Source: Hortaea werneckii
Taxonomy: Eukaryota > Ascomycota > Dothideomycetes > Mycosphaerellales > Teratosphaeriaceae
NCBI GenBank assembly: GCA_037044905.1
Contig: JBAOKB010000149.1
Location: 1 to 64,000 of the forward strand
Direction of reading: 5' to 3'
Length of the DNA: 64,000 nucleotides
Position 1 is the stretch's first letter, and each line of letters begins with the position of its first letter. Of the stretch, positions 34,401-43,833 are shown piece after piece. Made by a program: the position numbers and the translations under genes. Below the pieces are notes generated by a model, which saw only the letters and a list, made by a program, of their open reading frames with translations, was not told the origin of the DNA and made no database searches.

Positions 34401-34837
34401 GCGAGGTGGCACCTTCTGACATTGGTATCATCTCCATGTACCGTGAAGATGTTAGGTATCTAAAGGCGCAACTTCGAGCTGCCGGACTCGCCGCAACAAA
34501 TGTGTCGGAAGCTCAGCAGCTGCTTAAGGCATCTAGTGTCGTTGCATTCCAAGGACAACAGCGCCCCATCATGATCGTTCACTTCGTGGCGGCTTTCGAC
34601 TATGCGATTCCAGGGCACAACCCTTTCGGGTTCATCAAAGACCAGAATCGTCTAAACGTTGCAACCACTCGCGCACGTGAATACCAGTTCCTGGTTGGCA
34701 ACATGTCTCACTGGCGGGTCTGGAAAGAGACTGTCTATGTCCCCGACCAACACTCAACGGCCTACAAGAAGATTTTCGGGATGATGGATTACATAGTGCA
34801 GCGTGGACAGGTGATCGAATGGAGGAAAATCCGTTAA
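31412..34837 (+). CDS. UPF1/DNA2-like superfamily 1 helicase (1141 aa)
   Basis: Single uninterrupted exon, ATG at 31412. The first about 250 residues are low-complexity and disordered. A unique domain lies at about 250-600. The SF1 motor has Walker A GVPGSGKTT (about residue 650), Ia ICSQSN-type VLVCSQSNSGA, DEAS (LIFDEASQATEPD, about 820), motif III VVLAGDSKQLGPVV, motif IV HRNYRAHPSL, motif V VVAFQGQQRPIMIV and motif VI NVATTRAREYQFLVGN (about 1083). All key residues are present, so it should be an active ATP-dependent RNA or DNA helicase of the Upf1-like group. The N-terminus matches no named member. A broken, inverted partial copy of its 5' part lies at 35.5 kb. It is the best-preserved large gene of the accessory block. 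Confidence 0.9.
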   Translation: MSTFDLGKAVARPRGAPLQQEATEAPALSGWYGEKRKSEQHAEPYAPMLLIVQPPVSAAAPASNISRRECKTSTTPTQTQAAAASSQYTKADGGEKQDHAAVPAAASTQPTTQDRKRGVDALDENTTPESPASFAPLDTSRETLVFGGLAAESAVRWRPSLISSMPTFKISVRQNHFTGDQSNENSQARTRAKALGRPLPEQTRHGLPAHLYSDNHLEEEFEFDLSDMEIFSIQEVDRSSEKLEELMGYIGVAIPADGTFGLIQWCMKDGFRPTRTRFQIASFPQESSQATCRDILKQRQSHLFAAVVPLGKPYLKTACQRYMDLVNVDRYLTLDGQPRNDWYLSRFPEYSPDASNRFHQYQRCPTLALPVPPWLVHTGTDGKSTYAPIYRAEPHVVPQKTLVNASVYESHFMSALLYDRDERNALQKQQYSYNREYSARVQELSDGGYSFDIQIKGDSVALGGQKLIPHVGNEITVFVVGLSDPLDKETELKGRVFDVVMDGYDFKVVVPGAGGIGEAAMHRLCIFGTTNVHVIWRDQDPDNARKVAAVMEACTLIKTQLNPAVLSNAGGKARGKFSLRNILLDQEFDMWAPQLRSYLIAKYHNEVVTWEEATDVAASMVDVCSLNEEQQEFFHAALAGPYANTLILEGVPGSGKTTCLAALAIAAMRMGAKVLVCSQSNSGASALFDQVTNLIESRKDIRDLRDQCVRYRSNVVEELALEQLESALPPDPLRQDREKYSMAARIHDYVQRNPEDSVVRDLKSHLQARLLGKNSASRSSFGTVITLLQQRIINDCLLVGATSFMSTNLHDLDYDADVLIFDEASQATEPDLLMATATQRDLLLVVLAGDSKQLGPVVPSHTSSRNTYGNILATSPLRRVKDAYPEVQRMTLHRNYRAHPSLIKMPSELFYDGSMIAGCPDLGSWDTQLARRVRSMLTGPDFAGAFQDSKKALAEDNRQFFLNVESQPVREDNGSSWRNESGVAAVVALAKRLTTTCEVAPSDIGIISMYREDVRYLKAQLRAAGLAATNVSEAQQLLKASSVVAFQGQQRPIMIVHFVAAFDYAIPGHNPFGFIKDQNRLNVATTRAREYQFLVGNMSHWRVWKETVYVPDQHSTAYKKIFGMMDYIVQRGQVIEWRKIR

Positions 34838-35479
34838 CGATTGAGTGGATGAAAGATGGGTCGGCCTTAAGTATTTCATTGAGGAACGTAGTCATTCTCG
34901 CTGTCGTAGCTATATCGGCTCGTGCAGCTCCTCATGCATTTCCAGCATTAGCCATAATTGTGGCTTGAATAACAAAAAGATGCTCAGGAAACGTGTTCAT
35001 GGAGATGTTGATGAAAGACAAGCCCTGTAAGCAGCTTTTACAAGACTTTCATACTCACGGACTGAACGGTAACAATGCAAAGAAAGAGAAGAATTCATAG
35101 AAAAAGAAGTTCGGTTTCTTGGACTTTGTAAGCTATTCCAATGATTTCAAAGATCCATCCGTTGCCACCGATTAAGTGTATCTCTATTTTGATCCTCTAT
35201 GCTGCAAATCCGGGGTTCCTTTCGCCGCCGCTATTTCCTTTGTCCACAAAGAGACAGCCACGGAGAGGACTGCTCCATCATTCACTTCACCAATCGTTGG
35301 CAAGACCTACACACCATCACCCACTATCATGCAAGTGCAGGATCAAAGCGAGTCTTTGTTCAAGGAGAAGCAGTCGTACCGCACAGATGCAGGGAGAGCA
35401 CTGCTGTAGGACTTGCGTTACTATCAACTCATTCGTCACCATCTCTAAAGTCGCGGGTTCCTCCTGACTAGCTTTCGTG
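34838..35479. other. Intergenic
   Basis: 3' region of the helicase gene. Short frames only. Confidence 0.5.
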
Positions 35480-35610
35480 AAGTGCATCGATACTACTTTT
35501 GCGAGTGTGCGTGGCAGAATATTCGCCGCGGCAGGAGCCGCAGCGCCATCTTGCTTCTCGCCACCTTCGGCTTTGGTATGCCGATTGCTAGTAGCCACTC
35601 CTTGTGTTTA
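35480..35610 (-). pseudogene. Inverted relic of the SF1 helicase 5' coding region
   Basis: Read on the minus strand, about 130 bases align with 31640-31790 of the helicase gene at roughly 80 percent identity by eye. The relic gives HTKAEGGEKQDGAAAPAAAN, where the helicase has YTKADGGEKQDHAAVPAAAS. The match continues weakly through the ATCGATGCACT/GTCGATGCACT stretch. The rest of the helicase is absent, so this is a truncated, inverted duplicate. Confidence 0.7.
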
Positions 35611-35631
35611 TGTATAGGCCTGGTGCTTCTT

Positions 35632-36869
35632 TTACGTCCGCGTTGGTTTGCCTCCGATGCGCTGAGACGCACGTGAAGTGGCCGCATTTTCATACCAGTC
35701 GCAGGGTCGCTCAGCCATCACACGACCCTTGGCCGCGTATGCCTCGTCAAAGGCGCAAGCGATCTCCTTGGCCGTCTGGTCATTGCCACAAGCGATTGCG
35801 TGGGTGACCCATTCCACGGTCAGAATGTTGGTCTCCAGATGAGACGTACGCTGCTGCCACTCTTTTAGCATCTGATGGTCCGTCGCACCCTGCTCAGATT
35901 GTTGGTGGTAATATACAATGAGATCGTCCAAGGAAGACCGGTCAACTGGGAATCCAGCTCGAACAAAGCGTTGCACGGTGACCGCAATCTTGATAAGACC
36001 TTCCCGGCTGATTTCAAGGTCGTGCTGACGGAAGCGCTTCGCCTTTCTGGCCCAGTCATATCTGGAGAAAGTCAGTATAGGGTCAAGAAGGAAGAAGGGA
36101 AAATATACCTAGCACTGTCCCAAAAGTCGTACTCCGTCTCATCGTACAGCTTTACTGCGAACCAGGAGCTCAGGAAATGCCCCACATATAGTGGAGGAAA
36201 GAGCTCACAGTGGTCACCCAGGCTCCATCGAATTTGAACTTTGGGAGTGTCGACATCAGGATTGAGCAGTTGCAGTGGAGCGAAGTCCTCAACCTCGATG
36301 ATGGCGAGGCTATACCCAAGGCTACGGGCAAGCATGGCGGCGTCGACTTCTGAGTCCAGAGCTTGTGAGTTTCTGTCAAGGGTAGGACGGTCTTGTGGGT
36401 GATAGAACTCTTGCGGGCAGTCGCTCATGTTGGAGTCGTTCTTGATCGACGTGACACGTGCCGCGATCACAGCCGCAAACGCGTATCCTTGCTTGTTGAT
36501 GGAGTTGAAAGCATCGCGGATCGCTGCGGCGTATCCTTCACTCTTCTCATGCCATGTCCACTCTCCAGCTTGGTAGGAGTGGGGTGGGTGCAGAGCGCCG
36601 TTGAATGACTCCCTCACTGGATCGGGTCGCAATGGAGTCTGCGGGTAAGCCTCTACAAACTGCGCACTGAGGGGATGATACGTGTAGATATGCTCATCAC
36701 CTTTGGTGCGGAAGCGAATGCAGCGCTTTTCTGCGTCGTATTGAAGATAATGGCTTGATGGGAGCGGTCCGTTCTTGTGAGTTCGGCAAGAGTCAGCTTG
36801 CAATTTGAGCCATACTAGGCAGTCGTGGCCCCGCAGGGGTTGGGATCTCGACGAAACTTCTTCGTGCAA
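35632..36869 (-). CDS. Unknown protein, two or more exons, 5' end uncertain
   Basis: Exon A (about 36107-36830) is joined to exon B (35632-36060) by a 46-nt intron (GTATAT...ATACTGAC...CAG), giving FWDSARYDWARKAKRFRQHD across the join. Visible features are SLGYSLAIIEVEDFAPLQLL, IRWSLGDHCELFPPLYVGHF and FAVKLYDETEYDFWD, then a helical C-terminal part (YHQQSEQGATDHQMLKEWQQ). There is no in-frame ATG at the 5' end. A further intron (GTATGG...CTGACT...CACAAG near 36776-36817) probably precedes AACGGACCG, and the first exon is not identified. No family is recognised. Either a complete gene with an unresolved start or one that has lost its 5' end. Confidence 0.5.
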
Positions 36870-37345
36870 GGCAGGAATTCAGCCTCGCAGCTGAGGCTGC
36901 GGCGATGCGAGTTAAGCTTTGTAAGGCCGTCGTCAAGCGCGTCGAGAGCCCCTAGCTAGGCGGGAGAGCGACGACTGAAGTGATGCCTGCGGTAGCCGGG
37001 TGATCTTGAAGACGGTGATAAATCGTGTAGAGCACGCGGGAAAGTAAAGCAACAGTGTAGACCGCACGAACGTGTGAATCAACGGTGGAAGCGGTAGCTG
37101 TGAAAGTGACGACCCGTATCACAATTTGCTAGACTGTCGGGACGCGTGACTGACGTAATCGTTTTCGCTGAAAATTTCCAATTTCGGAAGGCACAAACGC
37201 TCTTGTCGTTTTTCACGCTGGTGGCCTGACAATCCCAGACACTTCTTTGAGCTTCATTCTTTGACACTTGTGCATTCAATGTGCTTTGAACTATTCTTTC
37301 CGACCTTCCAGCAAACCCACAGTTGAGACACCATCAGAACTCAAC
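36870..37345. other. Intergenic
   Basis: Contains a GC-rich imperfect palindrome (GCCTCGCAGCTGAGGC at about 36882-36897). No gene beyond the unresolved first exon of the neighbour. Confidence 0.4.
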
Positions 37346-38041
37346 ATGGCTGCTGCCATTAGCATCCCGGACTTCCTTAGCGACGATTTTGACTATAACC
37401 ACTAGTTGAACGAGCGGCGGCGTGAAGTGATCAAAGCCATTAGTGCTTGCACCAAAGACATGTACAATGTGGACGATATGCTGGATACAAGGTACGGCTG
37501 GAGGAATGTTGTGCACTTCGATATGCTAATGACTCTCTAGCCTCCAGGCTAAGTTTCCCGATGCCGATGCTAGCAAAGCTCGGGAGAAACAAATGGAGTA
37601 CAACCAGAGCATTGCAGCATCTGACGTGATCGACAAGGATGATAAGATTGCGATTCTTAAGACAGCTCTCGACGAGTCAGAAGGCTTTGCAGACACGATG
37701 TAATTACTTCTTTAGATGCCGCTTGCTCGATCGCTGGCTGACACTTATGCATCAGGTCACTGTCTTTCCTCGAAGTGCATATTACCTTGCAGAGACTCGC
37801 TCACATGGAGTTTGCGCTGCTCACAATCCAACGCCACTTGGACCAGTTGAAGGGCCGCATGGACCTTGAGGAAGTCGCCAACATTCATTGTAGGACCCTG
37901 CAGCAAGCGAAACTGCGCGTCGATATGCCAGGGCACAAATACACCTTCCAAGGATCGGATAATGACCAGCTTCGCGCTGCCTACGAATTCTTCGTTCTGC
38001 TCGCTGCTGGAAGACTCAACTATGGCCTTTCGCAAGAGTAG
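37346..38041 (+). pseudogene. Unknown helical protein gene, three exons, one in-frame TAG at codon 20
   Basis: Exons 37346-37491, 37541-37699 and 37756-38041, with introns of 49 and 56 nt that have good branch sites (CTAATGAC, CTGACACTTATG). The joins keep frame and give 196 codons. The start MAAAISIPDFLSDDFDYNH is followed by TAG at 37403-37405 and then LNERRREVIKAISACTKDMY in the same frame. CAG to TAG (Gln to stop) is the simplest change. The protein would be largely helical (HMEFALLTIQRHLDQLKGRM, LRAAYEFFVLLAAGRLNYG). Start downstream of the stop (MYNVDDM) is also possible. Function unknown. Confidence 0.55.
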
Positions 38042-39829
38042 TATTTGGGGCTCAACTCATCGATGAGCATCGCCATGCGCCAGTGGGGCCTTCGGGAGGG
38101 GTTTTCAGATGCGGCTGCTTCATAGCGCGAAGGATATGTTGGCTGACGGCCACCGTAAGATATCAGTATTTGACTATTCTAACGTTACGGGGCAAGCAGT
38201 AGTGCGGTGTTGCTGCTTTTGCTGGTATGTAATCAGATAGTCGACAAAGAAAATTTTCGGAGACACTAGGCTTTTGCGTTTACTACCATACTGGACTCTA
38301 TGTTTGGTCGTCACGTATCAAACGATGGGAGCCTCTTGCCGGTCGAGGAGTAGTTGGAATAGACTGCGTGCGCTAACTTGCGATTAATTCCAGCTTGGGT
38401 GGGTGGAAAGGCTCATTGGGCGGCCCGATGTGTGGGTCGGCTGGGTAAACTCTTATAAGCGAGGACCGAGACTCCTCCACGACCTCGTCCTCGTATCAGA
38501 AATCGCCCCAAGAAGATCAGACCTCTCGATGAAGGACGATGGCATCACAACGATAGCGTGTGCAGTGAATTAAAAAGCGGCACGGTGATGGACAGATGAC
38601 CTTAGCACCAACGCCCGCCGGCACACAGTTCGCGATCGCTATGGTCCCGTCCATTCAGCGCTGCGAGAGCTTGAGATGCATGCATTGCCTCAGTTCACCC
38701 CTCGAGCGAGTCAGAGTCATGAGAATGTGTACAACAGAAACGACGCGGCAACAAGGTGAGATAGGTGCTGTTGGTACGCATCAGCAACGTACGGCCGGTA
38801 GGGCATTGCAATTACACAGTCTCTGAGCTCTCAAGACGATAGAGTAGTATCCAAGCAGGGCGCGACGGTTGGGGACAGGTTGCTATAAGAATGGTGACGT
38901 ATAACATCCCTAAACGAACAATTGCAGCAGAGCTTTGTATGCATGCGCCAGCCGTTTGATCCTAATGCCAATCCCGGCTACTAGCCCTATGATACATGGC
39001 CATCAGCATTTGCTCTCAGTGCGGGCATTAGCAGCAGGCGATGCTGCCCGTGTTATCTTAGCGCTCTCCAAAGGCTTACGGATGGATGGCTCCATGAGCG
39101 CTAGAGTCAATCAACCCCTTTCTTTGACATCAAGTCTAATGGAGATGCCGATCCCTCTGAGTAGAGAATCACGGGTCAGGCGAGACTTACCTACTGAAGA
39201 AGCAAGTTTCAAACCACTTCTACGTTTCATTCCGGCACACTGTGAGTGATGGCTCTCTTCTGAAGATGGTCGAACTGAGACGACAAGAGTATCAACTGGA
39301 CGCTTCTTTCGATCGCATCAGCAAGGGAGCACAATCGCTGGGCGACCGGTCCCAAGATACAGACGTCGGAAACTAGGCTTTCAATAGTCTACTTCAAATG
39401 AGGCCGGGCATTGGCCCTGGCGATCACTCCATTCAGCGGTGTGCAGCAATGACTCTCAAATCTTAAGGTAATGCGTCCCTTTGATCGTCGCGATCCCCGA
39501 ACAACACGATCGTCTGCATGGATCCATATGCTCACGTAACTTCTGCCCCAGAAGCGCGGACGCGAAACGCACGCGTCCGATGCGCGTGTTGTAATGTGAC
39601 GTACGTCGCTCAGGTCGTGCCTTCCTCCTAAGGCACCCGCGTTCTCACCGCGTCTTCTCTCTGAAGCTTAGAGCACCTTCAAGCCTTCTAGACACTCCTT
39701 CAACCTCGTTCGTGTTCATCTCGAACAACGTTTTACAGTCCACCAGACTCCCTCTCAACACTGTTCGTGTTCAACTCGAATTAACTCACACTGCCCGTAA
39801 CTTCCTTTCCAAACCGGTCTCACTTCGAC
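38042..39829. other. Long intergenic region, no supported gene
   Basis: Only short frames. A repeat-like pair (CTCCTTCAACCTCGTTCGTGTTC / CTCCCTCTCAACACTGTTCGTGTTC) lies at about 39695-39775, in the probable 5' untranslated region of the heptad-repeat gene. Confidence 0.45.
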
Positions 39830-40512
39830 ATGTCGAGCGATCAGCCACAACGCACGTCTGCCGGCAAAGACTCCGTGCAAGCCGATGGGTCCCCGGAGAA
39901 TGTAAGTCATCAGAGTGCTGCAAGCCAGGCGATCGCGGATGTGGCCTCGATTGACTTTAGAGCAGATCGCGGCACTCTTGGGGAGTTTTGATGCGCTGAA
40001 AGACGAGTACCACGCACTGCAGGACATGAAAGGCACATTCAACGCCAAAGAAGAGGCACAGAAGGCCGACAACCAGGCGGTCAAGGATGAAACTCGTACC
40101 GTACAGCACGAGGCTCGTGCAGATGAGGATGCGTTTCGCGCATTGATTGATAAGGCTCGTGCAATGCGTGATGGGGCTCATGCAAACATCTATGAGGCTC
40201 AGGCAAGAATCGATGAGGCTCGTGCCGCGCAGCATCAGGCTCGTGCAAACGAAGATAGGGTTCGCGCATTGATCGAACAAGCTCGTGCAATGATCGATAA
40301 GGCTGGTGTCACGAAGTATGAGGCTCTTGCAATGAAGTATGAGGCTCTTGCAATGAAGAATAAGACTCGGGGCTATGGAGGATGAGAATCGAGCACTGAA
40401 GGAGAAGGTTCGTGCACTAGAGGATGAGCTCCTCAAGAAGACTCGCGACAGAGACTTCCAGACTTGTCATTTGGCAGTGGAAATGGCAAAGGAGACGAAT
40501 CACGCACATTAG
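39830..40512 (+). CDS. Heptad-repeat coiled-coil protein, one-base frameshift near the end
   Basis: Exon 1 is 39830-39901 (MSSDQPQRTSAGKDSV). The 61-nt intron (GTAAGT...TTGACTTTAGAG) leads to exon 2 from 39963. After QIAALLGSFDALKDEYHALQ the protein is nearly all heptads of the form xRAxxxx: ARADEDA, FRALIDK, ARAMRDG, ARANEDR, VRALIEQ, ARAMIDK. At the GGGG run 40369-40372 one extra G shifts the frame and brings a TGA at 40383-40385. Removing one G restores perfect heptads (TRAMEDE, NRALKEK, VRALEDE) up to TAG at 40510-40512. Either a true frameshift or a nanopore homopolymer error. Probably a long parallel coiled coil; role unknown. Confidence 0.6.
40090..40440 (+). repeat. 21-bp coding minisatellite (heptad units)
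   Basis: About 16 imperfect 21-bp units of the type GAGGCTCGTGCAnnnnnnGAT, each coding one heptad. The units GAGGCTCTTGCAATGAAGTAT are near-identical in tandem at about 40319-40360, which points to recent unit duplication. Confidence 0.75.
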
Positions 40513-41302
40513 CTTTCGGTGGCGGTTTTGCTTACGTGTACCGTGAAGAAAGGCAGTTCACGGTGTAATTTGCTGTATACAGTCCAAAATGGACGTCTGA
40601 ATCTTCTCACTAGCAACGCTGCTCTCGTCATTATTTTTTACATTTGGTGCACCGATCTCCTTGTGGCAATGGGATGCTTTCGACTTTTTGCACTATTTAT
40701 CGGAAATTTAGACTGTGTGAAGTAGGGTGATCATGGATATGTCCTCACTGTGTATTATGCTGAGGGCGTCTTGACTCTAAATCTGCGCCGTGTATTTAAT
40801 GTTGCCTGGGCCCTGTCACCTGGGCCTGTTGCGTTGCGCCACGACCGCGGCCATCCCGTTCTGGAAGGCTCATTCTTTCATGTCTGACTTTCTCTCGCCT
40901 ACATATCTTACATAGTGCCTTACCGTTCACACCAACCTGTGTTCTCACAACCTGTCTTTGATCCGACGAGGGTGTTCTCCGCAAACCTTGATACACCACA
41001 CCATTGTGACCGCGAACAATAGGAAATCACTATTTGAAAGTGTTGTTCCGTCGGCCAAAGCGTTTCGATCGACTCTTGCCTGCTGATACTTGTGGGAGTG
41101 CCTTCTCCGCTGCAACCAGACAACCATGGTGAGCGAGCCCTCCTCAAATTCCACGCCAGCAACAGGAGGAAGACGCGATCGCTAAGCAGCGGCAATTTAT
41201 CGTTGAAAAGCATATGAATCCAATCTCTCGGCAGCGAACTATTGAAGGCACTACCTTTGGTGCCCGCAGTTTTGGCCAGATGGCAATACCAAGCCAGCGC
41301 CG
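40513..41302. other. Intergenic
   Basis: 3' side of the heptad-repeat gene. Frames on the minus strand (for example LPLLSDRVFLLLLAWNLRRA at about 41130-41200) are short and not clearly coding. Confidence 0.4.
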
Positions 41303-41539
41303 TCAGATTGGGAGTACAGGCCGACTCGCTGGGATCATAGAGTACAGGCAGCAATTGAGCTCAGGCAAACTCAAGTGGCAAGGATGTGCCAGAAATCCAT
41401 GAGGGTTGCAGAACATGATAAGCAGGTAGTCAAGATAGGGAATATACAACAGGGCAGAGAAAGCGAACGCGGCGATGATGAATGAAGTCGTCATTTGTAT
41501 GGTGTCGATATAGCTGCCAATAAGACTCTTCGGGTACAT
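41303..41539 (-). CDS. Possible small membrane protein (78 aa)
   Basis: ATG at 41539. One long hydrophobic stretch (MTTSFIIAAFAFSALLYIPY) continues into LDYLLIMFC; the remainder is Cys/Pro-rich. Downstream exons on the same strand are possible. No family; could be chance. Confidence 0.22.
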   Translation of the reverse strand: MYPKSLIGSYIDTIQMTTSFIIAAFAFSALLYIPYLDYLLIMFCNPHGFLAHPCHLSLPELNCCLYSMIPASRPVLPI

Positions 41540-41911
41540 CTAGTTCCTACGAAATTATTCGTAAGCCGACGATGGCACATGAAATCGAACTGAAGTGAAC
41601 GCAAGGTCGAAAGTCAAACGAATGTTCATGGTCAGACATTATCGCGTGGTGGTCTTTGTACACGTGAAAGACTGGTTACTCTTATGACTGTGAACGTCTC
41701 AATCGGCATGTGAAAGCAGCCTAAAGCGTGATTTTCTGAGGCATGTGCCAGACTTCCGTTGGCGGCATCACTTTGCAGCTCAACATTCACTCGCTTGCTT
41801 CTCTTCTCTATTAAAGAGTGCTTCTTTCCAGAAGACTTTCGTGCCAAACACAATCAACTCAGTCTTCTTTGAAGGCTTGATCTTCACCCAAAACGTAGCA
41901 CGGAATTCGCA

Positions 41912-42545
41912 ATGGCGGAGGACCAGAATCAAATGGAAGACGTTGTCGGCGACTACGAGAGTAGGTCACTCACCTGTATTTCATGCAGCATTCCAGCTTA
42001 CATCGTTCAATCCAGGCTTCACAAGGGACACCGCCCCAGTCGAGAACCCAGCAAACAAGCCAGACTCGGACGTCGTCATGGCTGAAGTGTCTTCGACGCC
42101 AACTTCCAAGCTGCAGAAGACAGTGGCACGTTGCAAGCGGCGAGCCGATCACATCCTTCACATTCTCGAAAAATGGTGGGAATCTGAACGCGGTGTACTC
42201 ATTTGTGAAAGGTTCGAAGAGCTGAAGGAGGCCCTGGAGGACGAGAAGAACTATACTTCGGAGGCCATGCAAACACTCGTTCTCGAAGCGCGCGACCTAT
42301 TCACAAAATCCCAGAACACACAGAAAGATCTATGCAAGCTCCTTACAGAGACTTTCCCTTCGTACACTGGATTTGGGGGTACCGGACCAGGCGGCCTTTG
42401 GCACCTTCTTGAATTGCAAGAGCGGGTCATTGAGAGCATGGACCGAAAGATCGCATGCATGACGAGTCCACCTGGGAGCTATGAATGGTGGGACGACTAT
42501 GACTACAGACGGAGGTGTTCTTGCGCTTCTTGCAAGAACATCTGA
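41912..42545 (+). CDS. Family B protein, unknown function (192 aa), two exons
   Basis: Exon 1 is 41912-41960 (MAEDQNQMEDVVGDYE). The 55-nt intron is GTAGGT...AGCTTACATCG...CCAG, and exon 2 is 42016-42545. The join keeps frame and avoids the stop met when reading straight on. The helical middle (TSKLQKTVARCKRRADHILH, EKWWESERGVL, KNYTSEAMQTL, DLFTKSQNTQKDL) corresponds in order and spacing to the family B gene at 26.4 kb. The C-terminus differs: a Gly-rich turn (GFGGTGPGGLWHLLELQERV) and a short Trp/Tyr/Cys end (YEWWDDYDYRRRCSCASCK). No known domain; apparently intact. Confidence 0.62.
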
Positions 42546-43833
42546 TGGCTCGAAATTATCAACCAAGGCAAGAGAGGGCTGGATGTTGACATGGAACGAC
42601 GGAGCAAGATCCGGGCAGACGGGCATTCCATAGAATGCAAATGACTGAGTAGCCTAGAATACCAAAGAATACAATTTCGATGCGTACTCGTTCCACATGA
42701 TGTGACTGCCGTGCTTCCTTGATGTTCATAATGAAATGCAAATGCTCTGCTTCGCGGAGAGGGCTAATGGCGGTGCCCGGGGTATATGGTATGTGGAGTC
42801 TTTTGGGCGAGGCTGTCGCATCTATCGCAACAATTTGTCTCTTTCGATTGTGAGCTCACTCATCCTGCACGATAAGATAGCGAAAAGCATCTGTACTTAT
42901 AATGCAAGACCACACCCGGCCGTCGATGTAGAGGGTCTCAGTACAAATCTCGAGACGGCTCTGGAGGTTGCAAAATTGAAAGGTGTCATCACACCTTATC
43001 TTTCTCTCTCTGGTCTCTTTTCAGGTGGCTAAGAAAGCGGGACAGCATGACTGTAAGCTGTGCCCGGCTATGTATGCTGTGGCACCTCATCCGCATTGGC
43101 GTCCAACGGCGGTCAAACGGACATTGAGACCGTACTTCGTGAACCATAGGCCAGCTGAGACGCCACAACACACACGCAGGGGCTGTTCGAGTAGCTGGTA
43201 GGCCGGACTATGCGTGGCTATGCCTGCACCTTCTTACGCTGCCTTTATCCTGCATACCGAGAGCTTTAGAGATTCGATCCCGATTTGATGAGCCTAAGAG
43301 CACAGTCACGCCACTCTCAAGCGAGTCTTCCGCGCTCTCGCGTTTCGAAGTCGGAAGTATAGCCGTCGTGACGGCGAGAGCAGCATGGTGCTTACATATC
43401 AGGCTGTGGCTGACAGCAGTAGCCAGGGTCTGTCACGTCATGTGGTACAATGATGCTTTGCCATACTTGATAGAGACATTGGGAAAAGCTCTATACCATA
43501 CCTTACCATTGAACGTTGTAGCCAGTGGACAAGGGGCCCTAGACATCGTTGAGAGGCTTTGTCATCCGTACATTACTGTAAGTTTGTCATTTGTAGCGAG
43601 GCAGTCGGCCAGCCTTGTGTCCGAAGCCGACGCGGCGAGCGAGCGCCGAACCCTGCGCTCGTCACGACCGTCTCCGGTAGACACACATGTACTGCTATGT
43701 ATTCAGGTAGGAATGCGGATATATAAGTAGATGAGGCTATCGTCTTCGGCACATCTTAAAACCTCCATCCAACAGGCAGTTTCTATCGCTTTTCTCAAAC
43801 CAGATTCGCCAAACATTGAGCATATCAAACAGA
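42546..43833. other. Intergenic
   Basis: No supported gene. Contains the promoter of the S15-family hydrolase at its right end. Confidence 0.5.
43720..43727 (+). promoter_or_regulatory. TATA box of the S15-family hydrolase gene
   Basis: TATATAAG, 107 bp upstream of the ATG at 43834. This spacing is usual for a fungal TATA element with a short leader. Confidence 0.5.

Noticed and set aside
43255..43290. Possible tRNA (GATTCGATCCCGATTT resembles a B box)
   Set aside because: No matching A box or acceptor stem at the right distance.
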